A stretch of 64,000 nucleotides of DNA from JBEIHX01 sp040381075 (GCA_040381075.1 JBEIHX010000012.1:24023-88022); one strand, 5' to 3'; shown: positions 1 through 8,988, counted from the stretch's first letter. Notes: generated by a model from the letters alone, not told the origin. Program-made: numbers and translations.

Positions 1-559
1 CAAACCCGGCGCCCGATCTGTCCGCCCAGACGCGCAACTGATCAATCGCCGCCGCGCGGAACGTGTCGCCGGCCGCAATCACCACCTTGCGTCCCGCGCC
101 GGACAGATTGGCCGCAATCTTGCCGATCGTCGTCGTCTTGCCTGATCCGTTGACGCCGACAAACAGAATGACCTGCGGACGGGGCGGGGCAGACCAGTCG
201 ATCGACGCTTCGCGCGGCCGCAGGATGTCTGCCACCGCGTCAGCCAGCGCCGACTTGATCTGCGCCTCCGTCACGTCCTTCTCAAAGCGGTCCCTGGCGA
301 TCTGCGTGACGATGCGCGCCGCCGCAGGCGCACCGAGGTCAGCCGCGATCAGCAGCTCCTCCAATTCGTCGAGCGCCGCCTGGTCGAGCCGGCGCTTCGT
401 CAACGCGCCTGTCACACCGTCCGTGATCTTCGCAGACGACTTGCGCAGACCGTCGAACAGCCGCTGGAACAGTCCAGATCCGCGCGCCGGCTCATCCGTC
501 GCCGGGGTCTGCGCCGCGCCAGCAGCGTCCTTCTTCCTGTCGCCCCAGCCAAACACCAC
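1..559 (-). CDS. ftsY: Signal recognition particle receptor FtsY, C-terminal part outside window
   Basis: FtsY is the SRP receptor GTPase that delivers ribosome-nascent chain complexes to the SecYEG translocon at the inner membrane. About 186 N-terminal codons are visible. They comprise a short acidic/basic N-terminal stretch, a four-helix N domain with LDELEELLIAADLG, then the G domain with P-loop GVNGSGKTTTIGKIA and the motif GDTFRAAAIDQL. The gene runs off the left edge before the remaining GTPase motifs. The start is a GTG at 559, preceded by GGAAGGAG with 5 nt spacing; a second GTG follows immediately. It starts 13 nt after the mtaB stop, so the two are probably co-transcribed. Function assignment is secure from the P-loop and DTFRAAA motifs. 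Confidence 0.95.
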   Translation of the reverse strand, partial: MVFGWGDRKKDAAGAAQTPATDEPARGSGLFQRLFDGLRKSSAKITDGVTGALTKRRLDQAALDELEELLIAADLGAPAAARIVTQIARDRFEKDVTEAQIKSALADAVADILRPREASIDWSAPPRPQVILFVGVNGSGKTTTIGKIAANLSGAGRKVVIAAGDTFRAAAIDQLRVWADRSGAGF

Positions 560-572
560 GCGCGCTCCTTCC

Positions 573-1880
573 TCAGTCCGCCGCGACCGCGTGCAATCGC
601 ACGCCGTCATGACCCGTGACGCGGACGGCGACAAACTGACCCGGCTCGCCAGGTGCGCCCGACACCGGCGTGAAGTCCGCCAGACGGCCAAATCCCGGGC
701 GTTCAACAAGGACGCGCCGGGCTGCGCCGACATGGCCGGCAAGATGGCGTGAAAGCCCGGCGGCGCCCGCCGCCCGCAGCCGGGCTGCGCGCGCCTTCAC
801 CTCCGCCGGGGGCACCGGGGGCATGCGTGAGGCCGGCGCGCCAGGGCGCGGCGAGAAGGGAAACACGTGCAGAAAGGCCAGTCCGGCCTCGTCGACGAAA
901 CGCACCGTGTTCTCAAAGGCTTCAGGGGTCTCGGTCGGAAAGCCTGCGATCAGGTCGGCCCCGAACGCGATGTCGGGCCGGGCCTGGCGCGCCCGCGCGA
1001 TGAGGTCGAGGGCCTGCGCCCGCGAATGCCGGCGCTTCATCCGCTTCAGGATCAAATCATCGCCATGCTGCAGCGACAGGTGAAGATAGGGCGCAAGGCG
1101 CTCCTCGCGCTCCAGCGCCCGGTAGAGCGCCTCGTCGAGCTCGGCTGCGTCAATGGATGAGATGCGCAGCTGCCTGAGGTCTGGAACAAGCTTGAGGATG
1201 CGGCTCACCAGGTCGCCGAGGCTCGGCTGTCCGGGCAGATCCTGACCCCAGCTCGTCAGGTCGACCCCCGACAGGACCACCTCCGGCGCCCCCGCCGCCG
1301 CCAGCCGACGCACCTGCTCAACCACCTGGCCTGCCGGTGCGGAGCGCGACGGGCCGCGGCCGTAGGGGATGATGCAGAAGGTGCACCGATGGTCACAACC
1401 GTTCTGCACCTCCACATAGGCGCGCGCACGCTCGGAGAAGCCGTCGATCAGATGGCCCGCCGTCTCGCGCACGCTCATGATGTCGTTCACCGCCACGCGG
1501 GCGGCGTCCGGCATGCGCAGGGCCTCGAATGTCGCGGCGCGCATTTTCTCCGCATTGCCGACGACGTGATCCACCTCAGGCATCGCCGCAAAGGCGTCAG
1601 GGTCGATCTGGGCCGCGCATCCTGTCACAACGATGCGCGCCGCCGGGTTGGCGCGGCGCGCCCGCCGGATTTCCTGGCGCGCCTGGCGCACGGCCTCATT
1701 GGTCACGGCGCAGGTGTTCACGATCACCGCGTCGCCCAGGCCGGCCGCCGCTGCGAGCGTGCGCATCGCCTCGGATTCATACGCGTTGAGCCGGCACCCA
1801 AGGGTGACCACCGACACGCGCGCATCCGCGCGCCCAGTCGCCCCGCGCGGCGCTGTGGCATCGGTTTCGGGCAGATCCAT
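573..1880 (-). CDS. mtaB: tRNA t6A37 methylthiotransferase MtaB
   Basis: Radical-SAM methylthiotransferase that converts t6A to ms2t6A at position 37 of ANN-decoding tRNAs. The 435-residue protein has the N-terminal UPF0004 domain with cluster cysteines in TLGCRLN (about C29), NTCAVT (C57) and VTGCAAQ (C88). The radical SAM motif CDHRCTFC follows (C162, C166, C169). A C-terminal TRAM-like segment ends the protein. The VTLGCRLNAYES start and NTCAVT fit MtaB better than MiaB or RimO. It lies directly upstream of ftsY on the same strand with a 13-nt gap, a pairing common in alphaproteobacteria. Confidence 0.93.
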   Translation of the reverse strand: MDLPETDATAPRGATGRADARVSVVTLGCRLNAYESEAMRTLAAAAGLGDAVIVNTCAVTNEAVRQARQEIRRARRANPAARIVVTGCAAQIDPDAFAAMPEVDHVVGNAEKMRAATFEALRMPDAARVAVNDIMSVRETAGHLIDGFSERARAYVEVQNGCDHRCTFCIIPYGRGPSRSAPAGQVVEQVRRLAAAGAPEVVLSGVDLTSWGQDLPGQPSLGDLVSRILKLVPDLRQLRISSIDAAELDEALYRALEREERLAPYLHLSLQHGDDLILKRMKRRHSRAQALDLIARARQARPDIAFGADLIAGFPTETPEAFENTVRFVDEAGLAFLHVFPFSPRPGAPASRMPPVPPAEVKARAARLRAAGAAGLSRHLAGHVGAARRVLVERPGFGRLADFTPVSGAPGEPGQFVAVRVTGHDGVRLHAVAAD

Positions 1881-1913
1881 GGCTCGGCATAGGTGGGCAA
1901 GCGCCGGACGGGG

Positions 1914-2228
1914 TCAAGCGGGGCGCGCGGCGAGGCGGCGCGCCAGCTCCGGCAGTTTCAGCACGAACCATGTCGCCGGCACGATGTTGCCGAGGAAGAA
2001 GGTTGGGACGACCCACAGGACGGCGACAAGCTTGTTCGGCTCCACCAGGAACACGAGCACCGCCCACAACAGGAAGCCGACATAGAGATCCAGCAGGGTG
2101 ATCTTGCCCCAGGGCAGTCCGCTGATCGTCTTCACCTCATTGGCGAAGTGCCCGCCGCCCCAGGCCCAGACGATGCCGGCGATGAGGGCAAGCCCCAGTC
2201 CGGCGCAAAACAAGCGTACAAGCGTCAT
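1914..2228 (-). CDS. Small integral membrane protein of unknown function
   Basis: A roughly 104-residue hydrophobic protein with about three membrane segments: LFCAGLGLALIAGIVWAW near the N-terminus, LYVGFLLWAVLVFLV in the middle and LWVVPTFFLGNIVPATWFVL near the C-terminus. The conserved-looking loop GLPWGKITLLDLY suggests a defined family, but I do not recognise it. Two ATGs lie 6 nt apart. A GAGGAG abuts the first (2234) and sits 6 nt before the second (2228), so the second is the likelier start. It is on the same strand as mtaB-ftsY and 33 nt upstream of mtaB, so it may be co-transcribed with them. Confidence 0.75.
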   Translation of the reverse strand: MTLVRLFCAGLGLALIAGIVWAWGGGHFANEVKTISGLPWGKITLLDLYVGFLLWAVLVFLVEPNKLVAVLWVVPTFFLGNIVPATWFVLKLPELARRLAARPA

Positions 2229-2285
2229 GGTCATCTCCTCTTTCCCAAGATAGGCCGGCCGCCGCCGCGGTCGACCGGCCCGGCC

Positions 2286-2321
2286 GTCAGGCGGGCGGTC
2301 AGGCGGGCGGTCAGGCAGGCG
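2286..2321. repeat. 12-bp tandem repeat, 3 copies
   Basis: Three adjacent units of GTCAGGCGGGCG, the third with one change, in the 249-bp gap between the small membrane protein and sucD. No gene is visible in this gap. It is one of many short tandem arrays in this window. Confidence 0.9.
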
Positions 2322-2477
2322 CGCCAGACCCGCCAGCGGCGCCCGACCGCCGGGCGCCAGGGCCGGACGGCCAGCCTTCAGGGGCCGTCCGCCACTTTCA
2401 ATGGTTTGCAGCGCGCGACGGCTGCGCTATGGGGTCGCCTGCTTCGTCCACACGCGACGCCGGGGGCCTCGTTTCGC

Positions 2478-3362
2478 ATGTCCATTCTCGTCGACAAAGA
2501 CACCAAGGTTCTCACCCAGGGTTTCACTGGCAAGACCGGCACCTTTCACAGCCAGGCCGCCATCGATTACGGCACCCGCATGGTCGGAGGCGTCAGCCCG
2601 GGCAAGGGCGGCTCGAGCCATCTCGGCCTGCCCGTGTTCAATTCGGTGGCGGAGGCCAAGGCGAAGGTCGGCGCCGACGCCACCGTGATCTATGTGCCGC
2701 CGCCCGGCGCCGCCGCCGCGATCGAGGAGGCGATCGATGCAGAGATCCCGCTGATCGTGACAATCACCGAAGGCATTCCCGTGCTGGACATGGTGCGGGT
2801 CAAACGCAGGCTGCAGGGATCCAGGTCGCGCCTCATCGGGCCCAACTGCCCTGGGTTGCTCACCCCTGGCGAGTGCAAGATCGGGATCATGCCGGGCAAC
2901 ATCTTTTCCAAGGGTCGGATCGGCATCGTCTCGCGCTCAGGCACGCTGACCTATGAAGCCGTTTTCCAGACGACCAATGTCGGCCTGGGTCAGTCTACGG
3001 CCGTCGGCATCGGCGGCGATCCGGTCAAGGGCGCGGAGTTCATCGACATCCTCGAGCTGTTCCTGGCGGATCCTGAAACCGACGCCATCATTATGATCGG
3101 CGAGATCGGGGGATCAGCCGAAGAGGACGCTGCGCAGTTCATCGCCGACGAGGCGCGCAAGGGCCGCAGGAAGCCGATGGCCGGTTTCATCGCCGGGCGC
3201 ACGGCGCCGCCGGGGCGGCGCATGGGCCACGCCGGGGCGATCATCTCCGGCGGCTCGGGCGGGGCGGACAGCAAAATCGAGGCTATGCGCAGCGCCGGTA
3301 TGGTGATCGCGCCGAACCCCGCCGCCATGGGCCAGGCCATCCTGGAAGCCATCAAGGCCTGA
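2478..3362 (+). CDS. sucD: Succinyl-CoA synthetase alpha subunit
   Basis: Alpha subunit of succinate-CoA ligase (ADP- or GDP-forming) of the TCA cycle; it binds CoA and carries the phosphohistidine. The 294-residue protein begins MSILVDKDTKVLTQGFTG, typical of the family, and contains the CoA-binding Rossmann fold (TGKTGTFHS), GPNCPG, and RRMGHAGAII with the active-site histidine near residue 247. Length is normal. A longer in-frame ORF exists upstream but is unlike the family, so the ATG at 2478 is used. The beta-subunit gene sucC, normally just upstream, is absent here; a short repeat-bearing gap and an opposing gene occupy that place. Confidence 0.95.
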   Translation: MSILVDKDTKVLTQGFTGKTGTFHSQAAIDYGTRMVGGVSPGKGGSSHLGLPVFNSVAEAKAKVGADATVIYVPPPGAAAAIEEAIDAEIPLIVTITEGIPVLDMVRVKRRLQGSRSRLIGPNCPGLLTPGECKIGIMPGNIFSKGRIGIVSRSGTLTYEAVFQTTNVGLGQSTAVGIGGDPVKGAEFIDILELFLADPETDAIIMIGEIGGSAEEDAAQFIADEARKGRRKPMAGFIAGRTAPPGRRMGHAGAIISGGSGGADSKIEAMRSAGMVIAPNPAAMGQAILEAIKA

Positions 3363-3456
3363 CGTCGCCGGCACGGCGGCGCTGCGGTCTGCGGTGCGCC
3401 GGGCTGGGGCCTGACGCCCTGTCGCGCGCGGGCCGGCCCGCCTGTCAGGCTTCCCC

Positions 3457-3512
3457 GGCAGGCGTGTCCCGGCAGGCATGTCCTGGCAGGCATGTCCCGG
3501 CAGGCGGGAGGC
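3457..3512. repeat. 14-bp tandem repeat, about 3.5 copies
   Basis: Units GGCAGGCGTGTCCC, GGCAGGCATGTCCT and GGCAGGCATGTCCC, then a degenerate copy. It lies in the 365-bp gap between sucD and sucA (3363-3727), which holds this array, a second array at 3548-3634 and no gene. Rotated, the unit reads ATGTCCCGGCAGGC, close to the units at 15635 and 58244. Confidence 0.9.
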
Positions 3513-3547
3513 CAGGATGGCCGGGTGCGCCGTCCATTTGGTCCCGG

Positions 3548-3634
3548 CCTCCCGGCTCAGAGGCCTCCCGGCTTAGAGGGCTCCCGGCTCCCCGGCTGGC
3601 GGCTCCCCGGCTGGCGGCTCCCCGGCTCAGGGCC
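3548..3634. repeat. 15/16-bp tandem repeats upstream of sucA
   Basis: Two 16-bp units (CCTCCCGGCTCAGAGG, CCTCCCGGCTTAGAGG) are followed by a 10-bp fragment. Three 15-bp units come next: CCCCGGCTGGCGGCT twice, then CCCCGGCTCAGGGCC. The remaining 93 bp to the sucA start are less GC-rich and probably include the sucA 5' region; no convincing promoter was seen. Confidence 0.9.
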
Positions 3635-3727
3635 CGCTGACGACGCGACGCAAAAGGCCTTCAAACTTCCTCCGACACATCTTAGAAGACATGCGAGCGC
3701 CCCATGGCGGCGTGAAATTCTGCAATT

Positions 3728-6709
3728 ATGGTCGGGGACCCTCACGAAATGGCTGACGATGGCCGCAGCGTGCCGAACGCGGCGCTCCTGGAGACAACCT
3801 TCCTCTACGGCGCCAATGCGCCCTACGTCGAAAGCCTCTACGCGCGCTACCTGACAGATCCGAACAGCGTGCCTGCCGAATGGCGAGACATGTTCTCCCG
3901 TCTGGGGGACAGCCCGGAGTCAGTCGCCGCCGCAACGCAGGGGCCCTCCTGGAAGCGGGCCAACTGGCCGCCTGCCGAGCGCAACGAGCGCACCGCCCTG
4001 CTCGACGGCGACTGGGCCGCGCTGGAGCCCAGGATCGAACGCAAGATCACCGCATCGCGTCCGGCCGCAAGCGTGCAGGACGTGGCCCAGGCGACCCGCG
4101 ATTCGCTGCGCGCGCTGATGATGATCCGCGCCTACCGCATCCGGGGTCATCTCGCCGCCAATCTGGATCCGCTGGGACTTGAGAAGCGCGAACCGCAGCC
4201 CGAGCTTGATCCGGCCCATTACGGCTTTACGCCCAACGACTGGGATCGTCCGATCTTCATCGACATGGTCCTGGGCCTGGAACACGCCACCATTCGCCAG
4301 ATGCTGGACATTCTGCGCCGCACCTATTGCGGCAGTGTCGGCATCGAGTTCATGCACATCTCCGACCCGGCAGAGAAAGCCTGGCTGCAGGAACGCATCG
4401 AAGGTCCGGACAAGGAAATTTCCTTCACCCGGGAAGGAAAGCAGGCCATCCTGAAGAAGCTGATCGAGGCAGAAACCTTCGAGCGCTTCGTTCATCGGCG
4501 CTATCCCGGAACCAAGCGCTTCGGACTTGACGGCGGCGAGGCCCTTATCCCGGCGCTTGAGCAGATCATCAAACGCGGCGGCAATCTCGGCCTGGAGGAA
4601 ATCATCCTCGGCATGCCGCACCGCGGCCGCCTCAATGTGCTCGCTGCGGTGATGGGCAAGCCCTATCACGTGATTTTCCATGAGTTTCAGGGCGGCTCCG
4701 CCACGCCGGAAGACGTCATGGGCTCGGGCGACGTCAAGTATCATATGGGCGCCTCGTCGGATCGCACCTTTGACGCGCACAAGGTTCACCTCTCGCTGAC
4801 CGCGAACCCATCGCATCTGGAAATCGTCAATCCGGTTGTTCTTGGCAAAGTGCGCGCCAAGCAGATGCAGCGGCCACAGATGGACCGAGAGAGCCAGATG
4901 CGCGCCGTCATGCCGGTGCTGCTGCACGGCGACGCCGCCTTCGCAGGACAGGGCGTCGTCGCGGAATGTTTTGCGTTGACCGGTCTGCGCGGCTACCGGA
5001 CCGGCGGCACCATCCACCTCATCGTCAATAACCAGATCGGCTTTACAACGGCGCCGCGCTATTCGCGCTCCTCGCCCTATCCCTCCGACGTCGCCCTGAT
5101 GGTCCAGGCGCCCATCTTCCACGTCAACGGCGACGATCCCGAGGCCGTCGTGTTCGCCGCCAAGGTGGCGACAGAGTACCGTCAGAAATTCCTCAAGGAC
5201 GTTGTCATCGACATGTTCTGCTATCGCCGCTTCGGCCACAACGAAGGCGACGATCCGACGATGACGCAACCCAACATGTATCGGGTCATCAAGGATCATC
5301 CTCCGACCAGGGAACTCTACGCCCAGCGTCTGGTGCAGAACGCCGCAGCAGGACCCAACGAAATCGATGCGTGGATCAAGGATTTCGATCGCTTCCTTGA
5401 CGAGGAGTTCGAGGCGGCCAAAGCCTACCGCGCCAACAAGGCCGACTGGCTCGACGGCGTGTGGTCAGGGATGCAGGCCGCGAGCAAGGACGAGGACGCG
5501 CGCGGCGACACGGCTGTGTCGCTTGAGCGCCTGCGCGCCCTCGGACTGAAAATCACCGACATCCCCACGAACTTTGACGCCCACAAGACGGTGCAGCGCA
5601 CAATCCAGGCGCGCCGCAGGGCGATCGAGGCGGGCGAGGGCGTGGACTGGGCGCTCGGCGAGCACCTCGCTTTCGCCACCCTGCTTGATCAAGGGTATCC
5701 GGTGCGCCTGTCCGGTCAGGACTCCTGCCGCGGCACGTTCAGTCAGCGCCACAGCCACCTGATCGACCAGACGACAGAAGAGCGGTACACGCCGCTCAAC
5801 GCTATCGGTCCCCACGCCGCGCACTACGAGGTGATCGACTCGCTTCTCTCCGAAGAGGCGGTTCTCGGCTTTGACTACGGCTTCAGCCTCGCCAGCCCGA
5901 ATACGCTTACCCTGTGGGAGGCCCAGTTCGGCGACTTCGTGAACGGCGCGCAGGTCGTGATCGATCAGTTCATCTGCTCGGCCGAGCGCAAGTGGCTGCG
6001 CATGTCAGGTCTCGTCATGCTGTTGCCGCACGGATACGAAGGCCAGGGGCCGGAGCACTCCTCAGCGCGTCTTGAGCGATTTCTGCAGCTGTGCGCCGAA
6101 GACAACCTTCAGGTCGTCAACTGCACCACGCCCGCCAACTACTTCCATGCGCTTCGCCGCCAGCTCATGAGGGAGTTTCGCAAGCCGCTGATCGTCATGA
6201 CGCCGAAGAGCCTTCTGCGTCACAAGCGCTGCGTGTCCAAACTGAGCGAAATGGGCCCGGGATCATCATTCCACCGCGTGTTGTGGGACGACGCCCAGCT
6301 CGATCCTGCGCTGTCATCCGTGCAGCTCGCCGCCGATGACGACATCAAGCGTGTCGTGCTGTGCGCCGGCAAGGTCTATTACGATCTCTTTGAGGAGCGT
6401 GAGAAGCGCGGGCGTGACGACGTCTATATCCTGCGTGTCGAGCAGTTCTATCCGTTCCCGGCGAAATCGCTCATCAAGGAACTCGGCCGCTTCCGCCAGG
6501 CCGACATCGTGTGGTGCCAGGAAGAGCCGAAAAATATGGGCGCCTGGACATTCTTGGATCCAAAGATCGAGTGGGTGCTGGAGAAGATAGGCGCCGCAAA
6601 CCGGCGCGCGCGCTATGTCGGCCGGCCGGCGACGGCCTCGACGGCCGCCGGGCTGATGTCCAAACACATGAAGGAATTGCAGGCCTTCCTCGACGAAGCC
6701 TTCGCCTGA
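3728..6709 (+). CDS. sucA: 2-oxoglutarate dehydrogenase E1 component
   Basis: Thiamine-diphosphate E1 subunit of the 2-oxoglutarate dehydrogenase complex; it decarboxylates 2-oxoglutarate and succinylates the lipoyl arm of SucB. The 993-residue protein is of normal length. Visible are the N-terminal E2-binding helix (LLETTFLYGANAPYVESLY), HRGRLN near residue 298, the ThDP/Mg motif GDAAFAGQG near 401, NNQIGFTT, RFGHNEGDDP, and the transketolase-like C-terminal half with PHGYEGQGPEHSSAR. The ATG at 3728 is used; an ATG 21 nt downstream with upstream GGGGAC is an equally possible start. It is followed after 61 nt by sucB. Confidence 0.96.
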   Translation: MVGDPHEMADDGRSVPNAALLETTFLYGANAPYVESLYARYLTDPNSVPAEWRDMFSRLGDSPESVAAATQGPSWKRANWPPAERNERTALLDGDWAALEPRIERKITASRPAASVQDVAQATRDSLRALMMIRAYRIRGHLAANLDPLGLEKREPQPELDPAHYGFTPNDWDRPIFIDMVLGLEHATIRQMLDILRRTYCGSVGIEFMHISDPAEKAWLQERIEGPDKEISFTREGKQAILKKLIEAETFERFVHRRYPGTKRFGLDGGEALIPALEQIIKRGGNLGLEEIILGMPHRGRLNVLAAVMGKPYHVIFHEFQGGSATPEDVMGSGDVKYHMGASSDRTFDAHKVHLSLTANPSHLEIVNPVVLGKVRAKQMQRPQMDRESQMRAVMPVLLHGDAAFAGQGVVAECFALTGLRGYRTGGTIHLIVNNQIGFTTAPRYSRSSPYPSDVALMVQAPIFHVNGDDPEAVVFAAKVATEYRQKFLKDVVIDMFCYRRFGHNEGDDPTMTQPNMYRVIKDHPPTRELYAQRLVQNAAAGPNEIDAWIKDFDRFLDEEFEAAKAYRANKADWLDGVWSGMQAASKDEDARGDTAVSLERLRALGLKITDIPTNFDAHKTVQRTIQARRRAIEAGEGVDWALGEHLAFATLLDQGYPVRLSGQDSCRGTFSQRHSHLIDQTTEERYTPLNAIGPHAAHYEVIDSLLSEEAVLGFDYGFSLASPNTLTLWEAQFGDFVNGAQVVIDQFICSAERKWLRMSGLVMLLPHGYEGQGPEHSSARLERFLQLCAEDNLQVVNCTTPANYFHALRRQLMREFRKPLIVMTPKSLLRHKRCVSKLSEMGPGSSFHRVLWDDAQLDPALSSVQLAADDDIKRVVLCAGKVYYDLFEEREKRGRDDVYILRVEQFYPFPAKSLIKELGRFRQADIVWCQEEPKNMGAWTFLDPKIEWVLEKIGAANRRARYVGRPATASTAAGLMSKHMKELQAFLDEAFA

Positions 6710-6770
6710 CGATACCGCACTGCAAGCTATGCCGCGCGGCGGCTGCGCCGCGCTGGCCAGGAGTTGAACC

Positions 6771-7991
6771 ATGGTTGATATCCCCGTGCCCGCCCTCGGC
6801 GAATCGGTGACCGAAGCCACCGTCGCGTCTTGGAAAAAGAAGCCCGGCGATGCGGTCGCCAAGGATGAGGTCCTCGTCGAGCTGGAAACCGACAAGGTCT
6901 CGCTGGAAGTGGCGAGCCCGGAAGCCGGCGTTCTGAGTGAAATCCTCGCCAATCAGGGCGACACCGTCCAGAAGGGCGGTCTGCTGGGTCGGATCACCCC
7001 AGGAGGCGCCGGCAAGGCCGCCGCCGCCGGCGCTGTCTCCCCGGCCCCATCCGGCGCAGGCGCGAAGCCCGGTCGCGCCCAGCCAGCCCCTGGCGCCCCT
7101 GGCGCGGCTGCGTCTGTCGGACCGGCTGTGCAGCGCATCGGCGCGGAGAGCGGACTGGACCTGTCGAAGGTCGCGGGCACCGGCAAGGACGGGCGCGTCA
7201 CCAAAGGCGATGCGATCGCCGCGCTCGCCGCGCTGGCCGCAGCGCCCACGCCGGCGACGCCGCCCACGCCAGGCGCCCCGCGCGCCACCAGCGCGCGCGA
7301 GGAACGCGTGCGCATGACCCGCCTGCGCCAGACCATCGCCACGCGTCTGAAACAGGCGCAGCAGACCGCTGCGATGCTCACGACCTTCAATGAGATCGAC
7401 ATGAGCGGCGTGATGGCGGTGCGCGCCAAGTACAAGGACATCTTTGAGCAGAAGCACGGCGTGAAGCTCGGTTTCATGAGTTTCTTTGTGAAAGCGTGCG
7501 TGCAGGCGCTCAAGGAGCTTCCGGCCGTCAACGCCGAGATCGACGGCGCCGACATCATCTACAAGAACTTCTACGATATCGGCGTCGCCGTCGGCACCGA
7601 GAAGGGTCTGGTGGTCCCGGTGGTGCGCGACGCCGACCACATGAGCCTTGCCGAAATCGAAAAGACCATCGGTGAACTCGGCAGGCAGGCGCGCGACGGC
7701 GCCTTGACCCTTGAGCAGCTCCAGGGCGGGACGTTCACCATTTCAAATGGCGGGGTCTACGGCTCGCTCATGTCGACCCCGATCCTCAATGCGCCGCAGT
7801 CAGGCATCCTCGGCATGCATAAGATCGAGGACCGTCCGGTCGTGGTGAACGGGCAGATAGTGATCCGCCCCATGATGTACGTTGCGCTGAGCTATGATCA
7901 CCGGATCGTCGACGGCAAGGAGGCCGTCACCTTCCTCGTGCGGGTCAAGGAAAGCGTCGAGGATCCGGAGCGCCTGGTGCTGGACATCTGA
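6771..7991 (+). CDS. sucB: Dihydrolipoyllysine succinyltransferase (E2 of 2-oxoglutarate dehydrogenase)
   Basis: E2 core subunit transferring the succinyl group from lipoate to CoA. The 406-residue protein has an N-terminal lipoyl domain (MVDIPVPALGESVTEA, lipoylated Lys42 in ETDKVSLEV), an Ala/Pro/Gly linker, the E3-binding domain around 120-155 (GLDLSKVAGTGKDGRVTKGD) and a C-terminal catalytic domain ending in YDHRIVDGKEAV with the active-site His near 376. The ATG is preceded by AGGAG with 7-nt spacing. The E3 gene lpd, often next, is not present; a 13-bp repeat array and a convergent gene follow. Confidence 0.96.
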   Translation: MVDIPVPALGESVTEATVASWKKKPGDAVAKDEVLVELETDKVSLEVASPEAGVLSEILANQGDTVQKGGLLGRITPGGAGKAAAAGAVSPAPSGAGAKPGRAQPAPGAPGAAASVGPAVQRIGAESGLDLSKVAGTGKDGRVTKGDAIAALAALAAAPTPATPPTPGAPRATSAREERVRMTRLRQTIATRLKQAQQTAAMLTTFNEIDMSGVMAVRAKYKDIFEQKHGVKLGFMSFFVKACVQALKELPAVNAEIDGADIIYKNFYDIGVAVGTEKGLVVPVVRDADHMSLAEIEKTIGELGRQARDGALTLEQLQGGTFTISNGGVYGSLMSTPILNAPQSGILGMHKIEDRPVVVNGQIVIRPMMYVALSYDHRIVDGKEAVTFLVRVKESVEDPERLVLDI

Positions 7992-8022
7992 CCCCAGGGC
8001 CTGCGCGGGCGAACGCTCCCCC

Positions 8023-8100
8023 AAACGCCAGACCCAAACGCCAGACCCAAACGCCAGACCCAAACGCCAGACCCAGGGGCCGGATCCAGACACCAGACCC
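8023..8100. repeat. 13-bp tandem repeat, 4 perfect copies plus fragments
   Basis: AAACGCCAGACCC is repeated four times without a mismatch at 8023-8074, followed by a partial copy ACACCAGACCC at 8090-8100. It sits in the short gap between the convergent ends of sucB and the next gene. The reverse complement GGGTCTGGCG resembles the unit of the 22790 array. Confidence 0.95.
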
Positions 8101-8115
8101 TGCGATCAAGACCGG

Positions 8116-8988
8116 TCACGTCACCCGGTCCCTCGCGGCGATGATGTCCTGCCCGCCAGCCAGACCGGTGATGATGTCATCCATGGCGGCAGGCTGCCAC
8201 GGCATCGGGTGCGCGGCGCTGTCCGCAAGGCGCACCACCGTGTGATCCTCACTCAGCGTCAGGGCGCCTGTCCGTCCGACCCGGGCCGTCGTGAGGGTGG
8301 CGCCGTCAATCCCCGGCATGCGTTCGCCGGCCTCCGCCATCGCCGCCAGCAGGGCGTTCCAGCCCTCTGGCGTGTCCGTCGCCCTGACCCCGAGCCGGAT
8401 TTCGAGCCGTGCAACGGCCTCAGGGTCAGGCCAGCCGACGCCGGAGCGGAACACCACCTCACAGGGCAGCTGCGCAATTGGCGCCGCGCGGGCGAGCGGC
8501 AGTGCGGCAAAGCCGGTATGCCAGACCAGGAGCGGCTGGCGATACCGCCTTGGCGCATCCCGCACGGCGTCGGCGCCTGCGGGCCGATCCGTGACGAGGG
8601 CGCTGACGTCGAGCAGAAGATAGCCCCGCCGATCGCCCCCAAGATACACGCCATGCCCGAACCGCCCATCCGGCAGCGGCACGGCGAAGCCAGCGCCGGC
8701 CGCGACGCCAGTCCTGTGCGTGAGGGTGCAGGGCTGGATGTCGAGGCCCCTGCCGGCGCCTCCGGCGTCGACGGCCCGGCCATGTCCGTCATAATCGAGC
8801 CCCTGGGCGCGCGCGAGCGCTTCAATCCGGGCGATGGCTGCCTCGCTGTCGCGTCCGGGGCGCAGAAGATCCCGCACGACAAGGCCGCCAGGAACCATGC
8901 TGACCTCCATCCCGGCGGGGATGGTTGCGCGAAATCGTTTCAGCGCCGCCGCGCCGCCATAGATGAAATGCTCGATCCTGACCGACAT
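8116..8988 (-). CDS. Putative RraB-like / Imm26-like fusion protein
   Basis: A soluble protein of about 290 residues with no signal peptide. The first 75 residues resemble the RNase E inhibitor RraB fold family: AIARIEALARAQGLDYDGHG is close to the family signature in which EKYGVEYDGWG closes the domain. The middle, from about GAGFAVPLPDGRFGHGVYLG, resembles immunity protein 26 (Imm26) of polymorphic toxin systems. The last third is unrecognised. These are recollected similarities, not computed. The ATG at 8988 has GAGGT about 8 nt upstream; a longer ORF starts at a TTG. No toxin gene is adjacent. Confidence 0.7.
   Translation of the reverse strand: MSVRIEHFIYGGAAALKRFRATIPAGMEVSMVPGGLVVRDLLRPGRDSEAAIARIEALARAQGLDYDGHGRAVDAGGAGRGLDIQPCTLTHRTGVAAGAGFAVPLPDGRFGHGVYLGGDRRGYLLLDVSALVTDRPAGADAVRDAPRRYRQPLLVWHTGFAALPLARAAPIAQLPCEVVFRSGVGWPDPEAVARLEIRLGVRATDTPEGWNALLAAMAEAGERMPGIDGATLTTARVGRTGALTLSEDHTVVRLADSAAHPMPWQPAAMDDIITGLAGGQDIIAARDRVT

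Noticed and set aside
1893..2477. Long N-terminal extension of sucD in an in-frame ORF
   Set aside because: The extension is antisense to the small membrane protein gene, crosses a tandem repeat, and SucD starts at the conserved MSILVDKDTKV.
3920..5299. A 459-codon ORF antisense to sucA
   Set aside because: High GC gives long antisense frames in many genes here; sucA is certain and the antisense product resembles nothing.
7800..8119. ORFs with repeated Gly/Val/Trp/Arg/Leu peptides near the end of sucB
   Set aside because: They are direct translations of the 13-bp array and overlap sucB antisense.
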